NCBI RefSeq assembly: GCF_001543895.1
Contig: NZ_JYIJ01000018.1
Span: 62,001-126,000 of the forward strand
DNA from: Carbonactinospora thermoautotrophica
GTDB taxonomy: Bacteria; Actinomycetota; Actinomycetes; Streptomycetales; Carbonactinosporaceae
Direction: 5' to 3'
DNA: 64,000 bases
The notes below the pieces were generated by a model, which was given only the letters and a program-made list of their open reading frames with translations, was not told the origin of the DNA and searched no databases. Below, one piece after another: positions 32,203-42,197 of this stretch. Made by a program: the position numbers and the translations under genes. Numbering within the stretch: position 1 is the stretch's first letter; every line of letters begins with the position of its first letter.

Positions 32203-32262
32203 GTCAGGTCTGTCGTGCGTGTCGATCACGATCGCCGGTGACGGCACACCGGACCGGTCGTC

Positions 32263-32293
32263 GAGGGGCTCCGGGCGCCACTCGGGGTCCCTC
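32263..32293 (+). terminator. Terminator of secreted paralogue 2
   Basis: GAGGG...CCCTC hairpin at the same distance after the stop as in paralogue 1, with several compensated or wobble changes, followed by GTTCATT. Confidence 0.6.
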
Positions 32294-33030
32294 GTTCATT
32301 CCCGTGAACGAGCGAAGTAACCGGGACTGCTTTCCCCTATGGACCGTCGGGATGAATGCGAGCGCGGCCGCGCACGGCGGGATTCTTCTGGGTGAGGCCG
32401 GCGCAGACGCGTCATCCGCCCGCGGCCAGCAGAACCCTGCCGGTGGTCCCCTGACCGGGGCCCGGCTGGTTTTCCGCTGTTCTCGGGCCACGTGTCTGAT
32501 GCGGGACTGAGCGGCGGGGGCTGATCGTTGACAGCTCGTTCCCAGGTCATGCCCGACGCCTTCGACCCCGGATCCTTGGTGATCAAGGGCCGTGCCGTGG
32601 AAGGCGATCACACCTGTGGTTGGAGATCCCGAGGTGCCCGGCCCGTCCTGGGCTGACGGCGGCCGAGACGTGCCGCCGGATCTCAGCCGGGATGTTCTCC
32701 GGCACCGGCGCCGGCCGTGCCCAGGGCCGGGAGGGGTTGGCGCCGCGCTTCCCCGGTCGGGTTCGCCCCGGACACCGGGCGGCAGGCCAGCAAGACCGTC
32801 CCGCCGCGCGCACCCGGTGAGCAGCAGCGAGGTGACCCGCTGCCGCGATTGGCGGATCACCGTCGGCAGGCAGCCTGGCGGGCACGGCCCTGCACGTCCG
32901 AACGTCGGCATCGTCCGCGTCTACTCGGCCACGAACTGCCATGCGAACTCCTGCTCAGACCCAAGGGCACCCACCACAGCAACGGCGTGCCCCGCGGACG
33001 CCCGAAGACGAAGAGTCACTGATGTCCTGC
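32294..33030. other. Intergenic stretch of about 740 bp, no supported gene
   Basis: Several overlapping open frames exist on both strands (for example 32583-32942 minus, 32592-33047 plus). None has a ribosome site, recognisable motif or plausible protein composition. It may be decayed sequence between the secreted-protein gene and the insertion sequence. Confidence 0.45.
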
Positions 33031-33922
33031 TAAAGGCTGTCACGTAACTGGTCTTCTGGGTTGCGTGCGATGCTGGCCGGCGCCTGCTCTGATCAACCAG
33101 TGAGGGCGAGGTTGTGCAGGAAGGCGATGCCGGCGGCGGTGTCGCGCAGGGTATGGGCCTTGCGCCGGTAATCGCGCAGGATCTTCCAACACTTCATCCT
33201 CGCCAGGGTGTGCTCGATCCGAGCCCGGACGCTGCGATGGACCGCGTTGAGCTCCTCCTGCCACTCCGGCAGGGGCGTGCCGTCCCGGGGCCTACGGTAG
33301 GGGATGATCACGCCCGGGTTGCCCTGATAGCCCCCGTCGGCCATGACAGGCCTGCCAGCCAGGACCTGGTCAATGCCGGACTCGCGGTAGGCCCGGCAGT
33401 CGTTGCGGTTGCCCGGCTGGGGGTCCCCGACGGCGACGACCAGGCGGGTGTCGGCGTCGATCGCGACCTGGAGGTTGGTCGAGTACCGGTAGTTCTTGCT
33501 GCGCTCCGCCAGGCGGCGATCCCGGGTGGGCACCAGGGTGCCGTCCACGATGCACACCTGATCGACGCTGCGGCGCCGGGCCGGGGCCAGGGCCAGCAGC
33601 GGCCCCACCGTCTCCACGACCCGGTGCGCCGCGGCATGGGAGATCCCGAACAGCGGGCCGACCTGCCGCAACGTCAGGTTCGTGCGCCAGTACACCGCGA
33701 CCAGCAACACCCGATCCGCCAGACACAATCGCCACGGCCGGCAGGCGCGACCGTCGGCGATCCTGTCCCCGCCCCGCTCGGCCACGGTACGCACCAGCTT
33801 GCGGAACTGCCGGGGTGTCAACCCGGTGAACGGAGTGATCCACCCCGCCTGAGCAGCAGAGATCACCTGACCCATACCCCGACCAACGGCCGACACCGCC
33901 CCGAGTTACGAGACAACCTTTA
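33031..33922 (-). mobile_element. IS5-family insertion sequence with 19-bp terminal inverted repeats
   Basis: An 892-bp element. The left end, TAAAGGCTGTCACGTAACT, matches the right end read from the other strand, TAAAGGTTGTCTCGTAACT, at 17 of 19 positions. One transposase ORF fills it. No exact target duplication is evident, so the flanks may have diverged or recombined. It sits between secreted paralogues 2 and 3. Confidence 0.85.
33093..33896 (-). CDS. IS5-family DDE transposase (DDE_Tnp_4 type)
   Basis: A 267-aa transposase with an N-terminal HTH region (LTLRQVGPLFGISHAAAHRV) and a DDE core. The first Asp is in CIVDGTLVPT, the second in VMADGGYQGN and the Glu in RARIEHTLARMKCW. KNYRYSTNLQVAIDADTRLV and the other motifs match the IS427/ISL2-like branch of IS5. 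The frame is intact from GTG 33896 (ATG 33875 possible), so the element may be active. Confidence 0.92.
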   Translation of the reverse strand: MSAVGRGMGQVISAAQAGWITPFTGLTPRQFRKLVRTVAERGGDRIADGRACRPWRLCLADRVLLVAVYWRTNLTLRQVGPLFGISHAAAHRVVETVGPLLALAPARRRSVDQVCIVDGTLVPTRDRRLAERSKNYRYSTNLQVAIDADTRLVVAVGDPQPGNRNDCRAYRESGIDQVLAGRPVMADGGYQGNPGVIIPYRRPRDGTPLPEWQEELNAVHRSVRARIEHTLARMKCWKILRDYRRKAHTLRDTAAGIAFLHNLALTG

Positions 33923-34527
33923 ACAACGGTGTCACGCGTCTTCCCGGGCCGCACAAGATCAATAGGACCTCCGACAGATCACAATTCACCAGTCGCTAAC
34001 GGGCGCAGATTCGCCGTCGCCTTCGAGATGCTCCGCGTGGCGTGTCCGAGAGGGGGGAGCGGATGCCGCCGTGGGTGCTGTTCGACACCGGTTGAGGCCG
34101 AGGCTGCCCTGTCGCCGGCTATGTCCGCGGAGATCGTGAAAAGGTTGGGAGATCGTTTTTCTCCGGTCACGCCCGGAAGATCTTCACTGCTTCTGATCCA
34201 CTTCAGCGGATGCGCGCCGTGATCGTGGATCTCGCTCGCCGAGTATGCGCAGATGGATCGAAAGTGAGCCGCATCACTTCACACGACATCTTTCGCCTGT
34301 GGTTCTGATGTGCCACGGGCGGCCTCCGTAGGAGGTCGCCCGGATGTTCGCCGGGCGAGTGACGGCCGTGCGGTCCGGCCAGAATCCCAGGAAACAGCGT
34401 CGGGCAGGTATACGCATTCGACCGCGTGGATCACGAAAAAGAAGTACACCATCACCGCGCGAAAAGCGAAAATAGTATGAGCGAATTTTAAGGATCTTTA
34501 TGATTTCGCAGATGACGGCACAGCAAT
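33923..34527. other. AT-richer intergenic region upstream of secreted paralogue 3
   Basis: No supported gene; the 97-aa ORF at 33929-34222 lacks motif and ribosome site. Its GC content drops clearly after 34380. The AAAATAGTATGAGCG...TTAAGGATC segment at 34470-34500 resembles the region upstream of paralogue 1, so the duplicated control region is longer than the basal promoter. Confidence 0.5.
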
Positions 34528-34681
34528 TTGATCGCGAATTGGATGTGATCCATTAGTAATGGCCGCCATTAGGGTGAGGATGGGTGCTTTTTTCTTGTTC
34601 GTTGTTAACGTGCTGATGCCGGGTCAGTCCGAAGGACTCGGCCTGGGAAATAGTCACATTTCTTGCAGAAGGAGTGGCAGC
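34528..34681 (+). promoter_or_regulatory. Promoter and leader of secreted paralogue 3
   Basis: TTGATC (34528-34533) and CCATTA (34550-34555), with a second CCATTAGGGT at 34565-34574 that matches the other two copies. The leader hairpin here is AGTCC/GGACT (around 34625-34640). Its position is kept but its sequence differs from paralogues 1 and 2, consistent with selection on structure. AGAAGGAG precedes the GTG start. Confidence 0.5.
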
Positions 34682-35086
34682 GTGCGTAAGACCGTTAATT
34701 CCCTCGCGATGGCTCTGCTGGCGGGTAGCATGCTGATCGGCGGTGCCGGTGTCGCGAGCGCGAGCGACGCTGGCTTCGACGAGGACGAGCAGACCATCAC
34801 CCAGTCCAGCTCCAACGCGTGCGGCAACGACGTCGCGACTTCGGAGATCTGGGTCATCGGCGACGGTAAGGCCGAGGCCGTCGTCACCGGTTCGGCCAGC
34901 GACGACACGTCTTGCTCCAACAGCAGCAGCGCCTCCAACGAGGACAACGACGACGTCGACATCGACATCAACAAGGGCAAGAAGCACGACAAGAAGCACG
35001 ACGACAAGAAGCACGACGACAAGAAGCAGGACGACAAGAAGCACGACGGCAAGAAGGACGACAAGAAGCACGACGACAAGAAGTGA
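34682..35086 (+). CDS. Small secreted protein, Cys-x30-Cys paralogue 3 with KHDDK repeat tail (134 aa)
   Basis: A 134-aa precursor starting at GTG 34682. The signal peptide is related to those of paralogues 1 and 2 (MALLAGSMLIGGAGVASA). The Cys pair spacing of 30 is kept (NACGNDVATSEIWV ... DDTSCSN), although most residues between have changed. The C-terminal ~40 residues are near-perfect repeats of the pentapeptide KHDDK/KKHDD. Such Lys/His/Asp arrays suggest metal or polyanion binding (inference). Divergence from the other two copies indicates an older duplication. Confidence 0.78.
   Translation: MRKTVNSLAMALLAGSMLIGGAGVASASDAGFDEDEQTITQSSSNACGNDVATSEIWVIGDGKAEAVVTGSASDDTSCSNSSSASNEDNDDVDIDINKGKKHDKKHDDKKHDDKKQDDKKHDGKKDDKKHDDKK
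34974..35083 (+). repeat. 15-bp tandem repeats encoding KKHDD
   Basis: Repeats of AAGAAGCACGACGAC with minor changes (CAG for CAC, GGC for GAC) encode the tail of paralogue 3. Such an array can change copy number by slippage, so tail length may vary between strains. Confidence 0.75.
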
Positions 35087-35113
35087 CGTGACTTCTGTCC
35101 GGATCGGTCGTGA

Positions 35114-36952
<1,839 letters not shown>

Positions 36953-36997
36953 CGCCCGGGGCCGCCCCAGCCGCGGGGTGGCCGGCGCACCACCGGC

Positions 36998-37528
36998 TCA
37001 GGCGCTGAGCAGCCGGTTGAAGAACGAGCGGTACCGCCGGAGCGCGTTTCGCAGGTCCTCCGTCGCGACCTGTTCGCCTCGCTGCCACTGGCCCTCGAGG
37101 CCCTGCTTGTGCGCGTCGAACGTCTGCGCCAGCGTCTGCATCAGCTCGGCGACGAGCTGGTCGGCCGACTGCACGGCGCTGCGCGGGTCGTCGATGAAAC
37201 CGGCCTGGATGTCGTGCCAGCGCGTCCGGAACGGCTCCGCGTCGTCGGCTGGCAGCAGCGGCTGCTCCGCCTCCGGGGGCGGGGCTTGCGCGGCGGCGGG
37301 GGCCTCGGCCGCGTCCGGGCCGGGTTCGGCCGGCTGCGCCGCGGGGGCGGCTGCGGTCTTCTCGCTGGTCACGGCCGGTGCCTCCGCGTACGGCTCGGTC
37401 GGCTCCGGCGGGGGTTGCTCGGTACCCGGCCGCGTTGCCGCCGGCTCCGCGCGCGGGGGCTCTTCGACGCCTGCCAGGTCCGAGGTCGTGACCCGACGCT
37501 CGGCGGAGGCGTCTTCGGGGTGAGTCAT
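36998..37528 (-). CDS. Hypothetical protein with disordered N-terminus (176 aa)
   Basis: Residues 1-105 are a Pro/Ala/Glu-rich disordered arm. The C-terminal ~70 residues are helical: FRTRWHDIQAGFIDDPRSAV, ADQLVAELMQTLAQTFD, then LRNALRRYRSFFNRLL. The same helical module ends the next gene (37613-38140), so the two are paralogues over that region. ATG 37528 is preceded by GGGAGA. Function is unknown; a similar module is, from memory, common in actinobacteria. Confidence 0.75.
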   Translation of the reverse strand: MTHPEDASAERRVTTSDLAGVEEPPRAEPAATRPGTEQPPPEPTEPYAEAPAVTSEKTAAAPAAQPAEPGPDAAEAPAAAQAPPPEAEQPLLPADDAEPFRTRWHDIQAGFIDDPRSAVQSADQLVAELMQTLAQTFDAHKQGLEGQWQRGEQVATEDLRNALRRYRSFFNRLLSA

Positions 37529-37612
37529 GGTCGTATCTCCCATTCGGGGTATCGCTTCACCGGGGCCGCGAACCGGGGGAGGTGTCCGGCCGCTGGCCGC
37601 GTGCCCTGCCCG

Positions 37613-38140
37613 CTACAGCAGCTCGGCGAACAGCTCCCGGTAGTGCACGAGCGCGCGGCGCTGGTCCTCGGTCGAGGCCTCGCGGCGGCTGTTGCGGACG
37701 CTGATCTCGTGCGCGACCCGGTAGTGGTCCAGTGTCTGCGCGTGCTCGACGGAAAGGTCCCGGATCCGCTGCTCATACCCCTCGGTGGGGTAGCCGCGTT
37801 CGGCCATGAGCGCGGTGACGAGCCGGTCGGCCTCCTCGACCGTCCGATCGGGAGCGTCCACGAACCGCTCCTGGATTCTCGTCCATTCCTGCGCGTACCG
37901 GTCCCGGGTGGCCGGCGGGAGCGGGCGGAGCTCCAGCCGCTCGTGCCGCTCCTCGCGGCGTGTCAGGTCGCGCTCTGCCTGGGCGCGACTGTCATGGGCT
38001 TCGACGGCTCGGTCGTACTCCGGCCCGAACCGCTCCTTCAAGTGACGCTGCCTCGCCGTTCTCTGCCGGAAGAAGAACAGCGCGAGGAGGAGCAGCACCA
38101 CGACGGCGGCGATGATCAAAATTACGACCCACGTAGGCAT
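37613..38140 (-). CDS. Membrane-anchored paralogue of the preceding helical protein (175 aa)
   Basis: A single N-terminal transmembrane helix (VVILIIAAVVVLLLLALFFF), a basic/charged linker, then the shared helical module (YAQEWTRIQERFVDAPDRTV, EEADRLVTALMAERGYP, ALVHYRELFAELL). ATG 38140 follows GGAGG. It lies upstream of the disordered paralogue in the same direction (84 nt apart), so the two probably form a two-gene operon of a membrane-bound and a soluble partner. Function is unknown. Confidence 0.78.
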   Translation of the reverse strand: MPTWVVILIIAAVVVLLLLALFFFRQRTARQRHLKERFGPEYDRAVEAHDSRAQAERDLTRREERHERLELRPLPPATRDRYAQEWTRIQERFVDAPDRTVEEADRLVTALMAERGYPTEGYEQRIRDLSVEHAQTLDHYRVAHEISVRNSRREASTEDQRRALVHYRELFAELL

Positions 38141-38414
38141 GGGGTCCTCCACTCGACATGTCGCCTCCCCCGCGCCGTTGTGCGGTGTGCCCGCATCGTC
38201 GCTGGTCAAACAAGCTCGAAGGATCCGGGGAGGGGCGGGACCCGCTGCGACGGGTTCAGCTCGCGGCGCCCGACAGCCGCGCCCGCACTTCCATGAGCGC
38301 GAAACCGGGCAGGTTCAGCCCCCGCTACGCGGACGGCCGAGGTACGCGCGGAGGGCGAACATCCCGGTCGGCGAGGTGGCCCAGGATCGAGGCGGTCGGC
38401 CTAGACTCGGAGTC

Positions 38415-40136
38415 ATGGCCCGGCCGAACGAGGAGGTCGCGGCGCTCCTGCAGGAGTACGCGGACCTCATCTCGATCACCGGTGGCGACGCGTACAAGGC
38501 GCGCGCGTACGAGAAGGCCGCGCGGGCGATCGGCGGGTACCACGAGGACGTCTCCACGCTGGATCTCAAGGGGCTGCAACGGATCCCCGGCGTGGGGAAG
38601 TCGATCGCCGAGAAGGTGCTCGAGTACTTCGAGACCGGGAGCGTGCACGCGGTCGAGGAGCTGCGGGCGAAGATCCCGGCCGGGGTGCGGCGACTCACCG
38701 AGATCCCGACGCTGGGGCCCAAGCGGGCGATGACGCTGTACGAGGAGCTGGGCGTCGCCTCGGTCGAGGAGCTGGTCGACGCGATCCACGCGGGCAGGTT
38801 GCGCGGCCTGAAGGGGTTCGGGGAGAAGACCGAGGAGAACATCCTGCGCGGCGTCCGGCTCCTGCGGCAGGCGGGCGAGCGGGTGCCCGTGAACGTGGCG
38901 ATGGAGCTGGCGGAGGAGATCGTCGCCGAGCTGTCGCGGGTCGCCGGGTGCCGGCGATGCGTCTACGCCGGCTCGCTGCGCCGGTGGCGGGAGACGATCG
39001 GGGACATCGACATCCTGGCCGCCGCGCAGCAGCCCGGGCCGCTCATGGACGCGTTCACCAGCCTGCCGTACGTGGACTACGTGGTCGCGCACGGCGACAC
39101 CAAGAGCTCGATCCGTACGACCAAGGGGCTGCAGGTGGACCTGCGGGTGGTGGCGCCGGACGCGTGGGGCGCGGCGCTGCAGTACTTCACCGGGTCCAAG
39201 CAGCACAACATCCGCATCCGGGAGATCGCGGTCCACAAGAAGTTGAAGCTGTCCGAGTACGGGCTGTTCGACGCCCGGAGCGGGGAGCGGATCGTCTCGG
39301 AGTCGGAGGAGGAGGTGTACGAGCGGCTGGGCCTGCCGTGGATCGACCCGGCGCTGCGTGAGGACCGGGGCGAGATCGAGGCGGCGCTGCGGGGCGAGCT
39401 GCCCCGGCTGGTGACCGAGCGGGACATCCGCGGCGACCTGCACACGCACACCGACCTCACCGACGGGCTGTGCAGCCTGGAGGAGATGGTCGAGGCGGCG
39501 GCGCGGCGCGGGTACGCGTACTACGCGATCACCGACCACGCGCCGAACCTGCGCATGCAGCGGATGTCGGACGAGAAGATGCTCGCCCAGCGCGAGCGCG
39601 TCCGGGAGCTGGACGGCCGGTACCGGGGCATGCGTCTGCTGCACGGCGCCGAGCTGAACATCGACCCGGAGGGGAACGTGGACTGGCCGGACGCGTTCCT
39701 CGCGGGGTTCGACCTGTGCGTGGCGTCGGTGCACTCGCACTTCAACCTGCCCCGTGAGGAGATGACCCGCCGGCTGGTCCGGGCGTGCGAAAACCCGTAC
39801 GTGAACATCATCGGCCACCCCACGGCCCGGCTGATCGGCCGGCGGCCGGGGATCGACGCCGACTTCGACGAGGTGTTCCGGGCGTGCGCGCGCACCGGCA
39901 CGGCGCTGGAGGTCAACGCGTTCCCCGACCGGCTCGACCTCAACGACGAGCTGATCCTGCGCGCGAAGCGGTACGGGGTGAAGTTCGCGATCGACAGCGA
40001 CGCGCACTCGACCGTGCACCTGGGGCTGCTGCGGTACGGGGTGGGCACCGCCCAGCGCGGCTGGCTCACGCCCGACGACGTGATCAATACCTGGCCGCTG
40101 GCGAGGCTGCGGGAGTTCCTGCGTAAGGGTCGCTAG
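38415..40136 (+). CDS. polX: PolX-like DNA polymerase/3'-5' exonuclease (helix-hairpin-helix, NTase, PHP)
   Basis: A 573-aa family X polymerase, likely in base-excision or end-joining repair. HhH motifs are visible at about 55-75 (LQRIPGVGKSIAEKVLEY) and about 130 (LKGFGEKTEENIL). The polymerase palm has GSLRRWRETIGDIDIL with the metal Asp pair. The C-terminal PHP domain (about 335-570) has HTHTDLTDG and ends in IDSDAHSTVHLG, the metal-dependent 3'-5' exonuclease. ATG 38415 fits the usual N-terminus; no strong ribosome site is seen. It is divergent from the 175-aa membrane protein gene. Confidence 0.92.
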   Translation: MARPNEEVAALLQEYADLISITGGDAYKARAYEKAARAIGGYHEDVSTLDLKGLQRIPGVGKSIAEKVLEYFETGSVHAVEELRAKIPAGVRRLTEIPTLGPKRAMTLYEELGVASVEELVDAIHAGRLRGLKGFGEKTEENILRGVRLLRQAGERVPVNVAMELAEEIVAELSRVAGCRRCVYAGSLRRWRETIGDIDILAAAQQPGPLMDAFTSLPYVDYVVAHGDTKSSIRTTKGLQVDLRVVAPDAWGAALQYFTGSKQHNIRIREIAVHKKLKLSEYGLFDARSGERIVSESEEEVYERLGLPWIDPALREDRGEIEAALRGELPRLVTERDIRGDLHTHTDLTDGLCSLEEMVEAAARRGYAYYAITDHAPNLRMQRMSDEKMLAQRERVRELDGRYRGMRLLHGAELNIDPEGNVDWPDAFLAGFDLCVASVHSHFNLPREEMTRRLVRACENPYVNIIGHPTARLIGRRPGIDADFDEVFRACARTGTALEVNAFPDRLDLNDELILRAKRYGVKFAIDSDAHSTVHLGLLRYGVGTAQRGWLTPDDVINTWPLARLREFLRKGR

Positions 40137-40273
40137 GCGGCCGTGCCGTCGAACGCGCCGGTGATGCCGGCCGTGCCGCGGCTCAGGTGGCCTCGGGTGG
40201 ATCATTCCACGAGGCAGCGAGAGTAACACCGAATTTCGTACTTTCTCCATGAAGTGGAATAGCTTCGCTAAAA

Positions 40274-40315
40274 GGTGTATGGCGCTCGTACCCGTACACC
40301 AAGATCACCTATGAT
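40274..40315 (+). promoter_or_regulatory. Inverted repeat and -10 element of the marR gene
   Basis: GGTGTA (40274-40279) and TACACC (40295-40300) form an inverted repeat, and TATGAT (40310-40315) is a good -10. The GTG start at 40324 would then be at or next to +1, giving a leaderless mRNA. The repeat overlaps the -35 position, so autorepression by the MarR protein is plausible. Confidence 0.5.
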
Positions 40316-40323
40316 CGTTTGTC

Positions 40324-40851
40324 GTGCACAGCGTTGAGGGTGTTGATGGTCCGGCCAACAGCGCTTCGTCCAGCAGCGCCTCCCGGACCTCGGCCGGGAC
40401 CCTGCCCCCGGACCTCGCGGCCAGCACGGGGTTCCTGCTCGGCAAGGTCGGCGCGAGCGTCACGCGCCGGCTGGCGAACGCGCTGTCCCTCCTGGGACTG
40501 CGGCAGAAGCACTTCGCGGTCCTCGCGCTGCTGGAGGACAGCGGCTCCTGCGCGCAACAGAGCGTGGCGGCGCGGCTCAACCTGGATCCCAGCGGGTTGG
40601 TCAGCGTCATCGACGACCTGAGACGCCGGGGAGCGGTGGAGCGGGAGCGCGATCCGGAAGACCGCCGCCGGCACACCGTGCGCCTCACCGAGGTGGGCCG
40701 CGCCCTGCTCGCCGAGTGCCGCGAGCTGGTGGCGTCGGTGGATGCGGAATGGCTGGCGCCGCTGAGCGAGGAGCAGCGCCGGCAACTGCACGCGATCCTG
40801 CTGCGGCTGGCCGAGGCCGACCCGGTGATCCCCAGCCCGCGGATCTCCTGA
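40324..40851 (+). CDS. MarR-family transcriptional regulator
   Basis: A 175-aa winged-helix regulator with a Ser/Ala-rich N-terminal extension of about 30 residues. The body contains LGLRQKHFAVLALLEDSG, QQSVAARLNLDPSGLVSVID, and the wing RERDPEDRRRHTVRLTEVG, the MarR hallmark. There is no ribosome site before GTG 40324; see the promoter entry for the leaderless proposal. The target is unknown; the following genes are not an obvious regulon. Confidence 0.88.
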   Translation: MHSVEGVDGPANSASSSSASRTSAGTLPPDLAASTGFLLGKVGASVTRRLANALSLLGLRQKHFAVLALLEDSGSCAQQSVAARLNLDPSGLVSVIDDLRRRGAVERERDPEDRRRHTVRLTEVGRALLAECRELVASVDAEWLAPLSEEQRRQLHAILLRLAEADPVIPSPRIS

Positions 40852-41056
40852 TCTCCAGCCCTAGCCTCGCCAAGACACCGAGCCTTGCTTTTTAGCAGAC
40901 GGAACCCAGCGTCGGGTGACCGACGGTTCCGGAATTCACCCGTATGGGGGAACAAGGGCACATGAAAGGGACCATGGAGACGCCCGCGGGGCGTAGCTGT
41001 CCGGCGTGATCTCGGCTTACATCCCTGCCATCCGCACTTCACCGAAAAGGAGCGAG

Positions 41057-41776
41057 ATGCACATGATCTTCCGCAAACTGGTCGGCCAGTCGAGCCTGGT
41101 CGAGTCGGCGCTTTTCTACGCGCGGGTGCGGCACTGGGACGTATATCCGGGTACGCGCCGGATACGCCGCGGCAGGACGCTCGCCTGCTCGTGCGGCCAC
41201 GCCGACTGCCCTACCCCCGGGGAACATCCCGACGCCCAGGACTGGCACCGCCACGCGAGCACACATCCGCAGACGATCCGCTGGTGGTGGGGATTACATC
41301 CGGACGCCTCGATCATCGTCCCGGTCGGTCGGACCTTCGACGTCATCGACATACCGGCCACCGTCGGGCAGGCGGCGCTGGGCCGGATCGCCCGGCTCGG
41401 GCTGCGCGTGGGACCCGTGCTCGCCGCGCACGACCGCTACCGTTTCCTCGTCGTGCCGGGTGCCCGCCAGGACCTGCCCGAGCTGCTCGGCTGGCTCGAC
41501 TGGCCCTACACCGACCTGCTCGACCTACGCTGCTACGGCGAGGGCGACCACATGGCCGTGCCCGCGCTCGACACCGGCCCCAAGGCCCCGCTGTACTGGG
41601 TCATCCCTCCCACCCCGGACAACATGGTCCTGCCGTACGCCCGGGACATCGTGCCCACGATCACGTACTCCTACCTGGGCGTGGTGCGCGACCAGCGCTC
41701 CGAGACCCGGCTCGACCAGGGGCCCGCGCCGTTGCCCGTCCAGCGCGCCGGGAGCCGTCTGGAGGGGGACTTGTGA
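41057..41776 (+). CDS. Prim-Pol (bifunctional DNA primase/polymerase N-terminal-like) protein
   Basis: A 239-aa stand-alone protein resembling the N-terminal primase-polymerase domain of plasmid/phage-type enzymes: ACSCGHADCPTPGEHP near residue 50 (Cys/His zinc-like motif), then WWWGLHPDASIIVPVGRTFDVIDIP. The Asp-based catalytic pair of active Prim-Pol enzymes is only partly recognisable (FDVID), so activity is uncertain. AAAAGGAG precedes ATG 41057. Such short actinobacterial versions are often described as regulatory or development-linked; that is not shown here. Its stop overlaps the next start. Confidence 0.7.
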   Translation: MHMIFRKLVGQSSLVESALFYARVRHWDVYPGTRRIRRGRTLACSCGHADCPTPGEHPDAQDWHRHASTHPQTIRWWWGLHPDASIIVPVGRTFDVIDIPATVGQAALGRIARLGLRVGPVLAAHDRYRFLVVPGARQDLPELLGWLDWPYTDLLDLRCYGEGDHMAVPALDTGPKAPLYWVIPPTPDNMVLPYARDIVPTITYSYLGVVRDQRSETRLDQGPAPLPVQRAGSRLEGDL

Positions 41777-42087
41777 TGGGACGTGAGTCGCTGGCGGTCG
41801 CCTGGCGCCGCATCACCGAGCGCCATCCGGAGCTGCGGGAGCTGATCCCGGAGGAGCCGAGCGAGAGCGATCTGCTGGACGCGGTCGAGCGGGTGTTCCT
41901 GCGGCACCGGCCGGTCAGCGTGGGGGAGATGTTCGGCCAGCCCATCCGGCACCTGCCGGAACGGCCCGGCGGCTGGCGGCCCCGCTGGTGCCTGGCCTGC
42001 GTCGGGAAGGCCGACGGTACCCGCCCGATGTGGCCGTGCCCGCCGCTGCGCGCCTTGACCGGCGTGCTGCACGCGACCGTGTGCTGA
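41776..42087 (+). CDS. Hypothetical protein coupled to the Prim-Pol gene (103 aa)
   Basis: A 103-aa protein with a helical N-terminal part (LAVAWRRITERHPELRELIP) and a Cys-containing C-terminus (RWCLACVGKADGTRPMWPCP). The start ATG shares bases with the stop of the preceding gene (TGATG), so the two are co-translated. No known function. Confidence 0.7.
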   Translation: MGRESLAVAWRRITERHPELRELIPEEPSESDLLDAVERVFLRHRPVSVGEMFGQPIRHLPERPGGWRPRWCLACVGKADGTRPMWPCPPLRALTGVLHATVC

Positions 42088-42197
42088 CGCCGGAGCCGGG
42101 CCCGGACCACTCGTCCCCGGAACACCGGGCGGGAGTGACGTCCTCCTGATCGCTCAGTAGCCTGGGGGCGATCAGTTGCCCGAGCGGGGGTATCGCC

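Noticed and set aside
32204-33047. Overlapping ORFs on both strands after secreted paralogue 2
   Set aside because: Arg/Pro/Gly-rich translations without motif on either strand; probably non-coding or remnant sequence.
33929-34222. 97-aa ORF after the IS element
   Set aside because: No recognisable feature and composition unlike neighbouring genes.
31330-35086. Chaplin genes
   Set aside because: Size and signal peptides are similar, but the Cys pair is 30 residues apart rather than about 16-17, and the hydrophobic chaplin motifs are absent.
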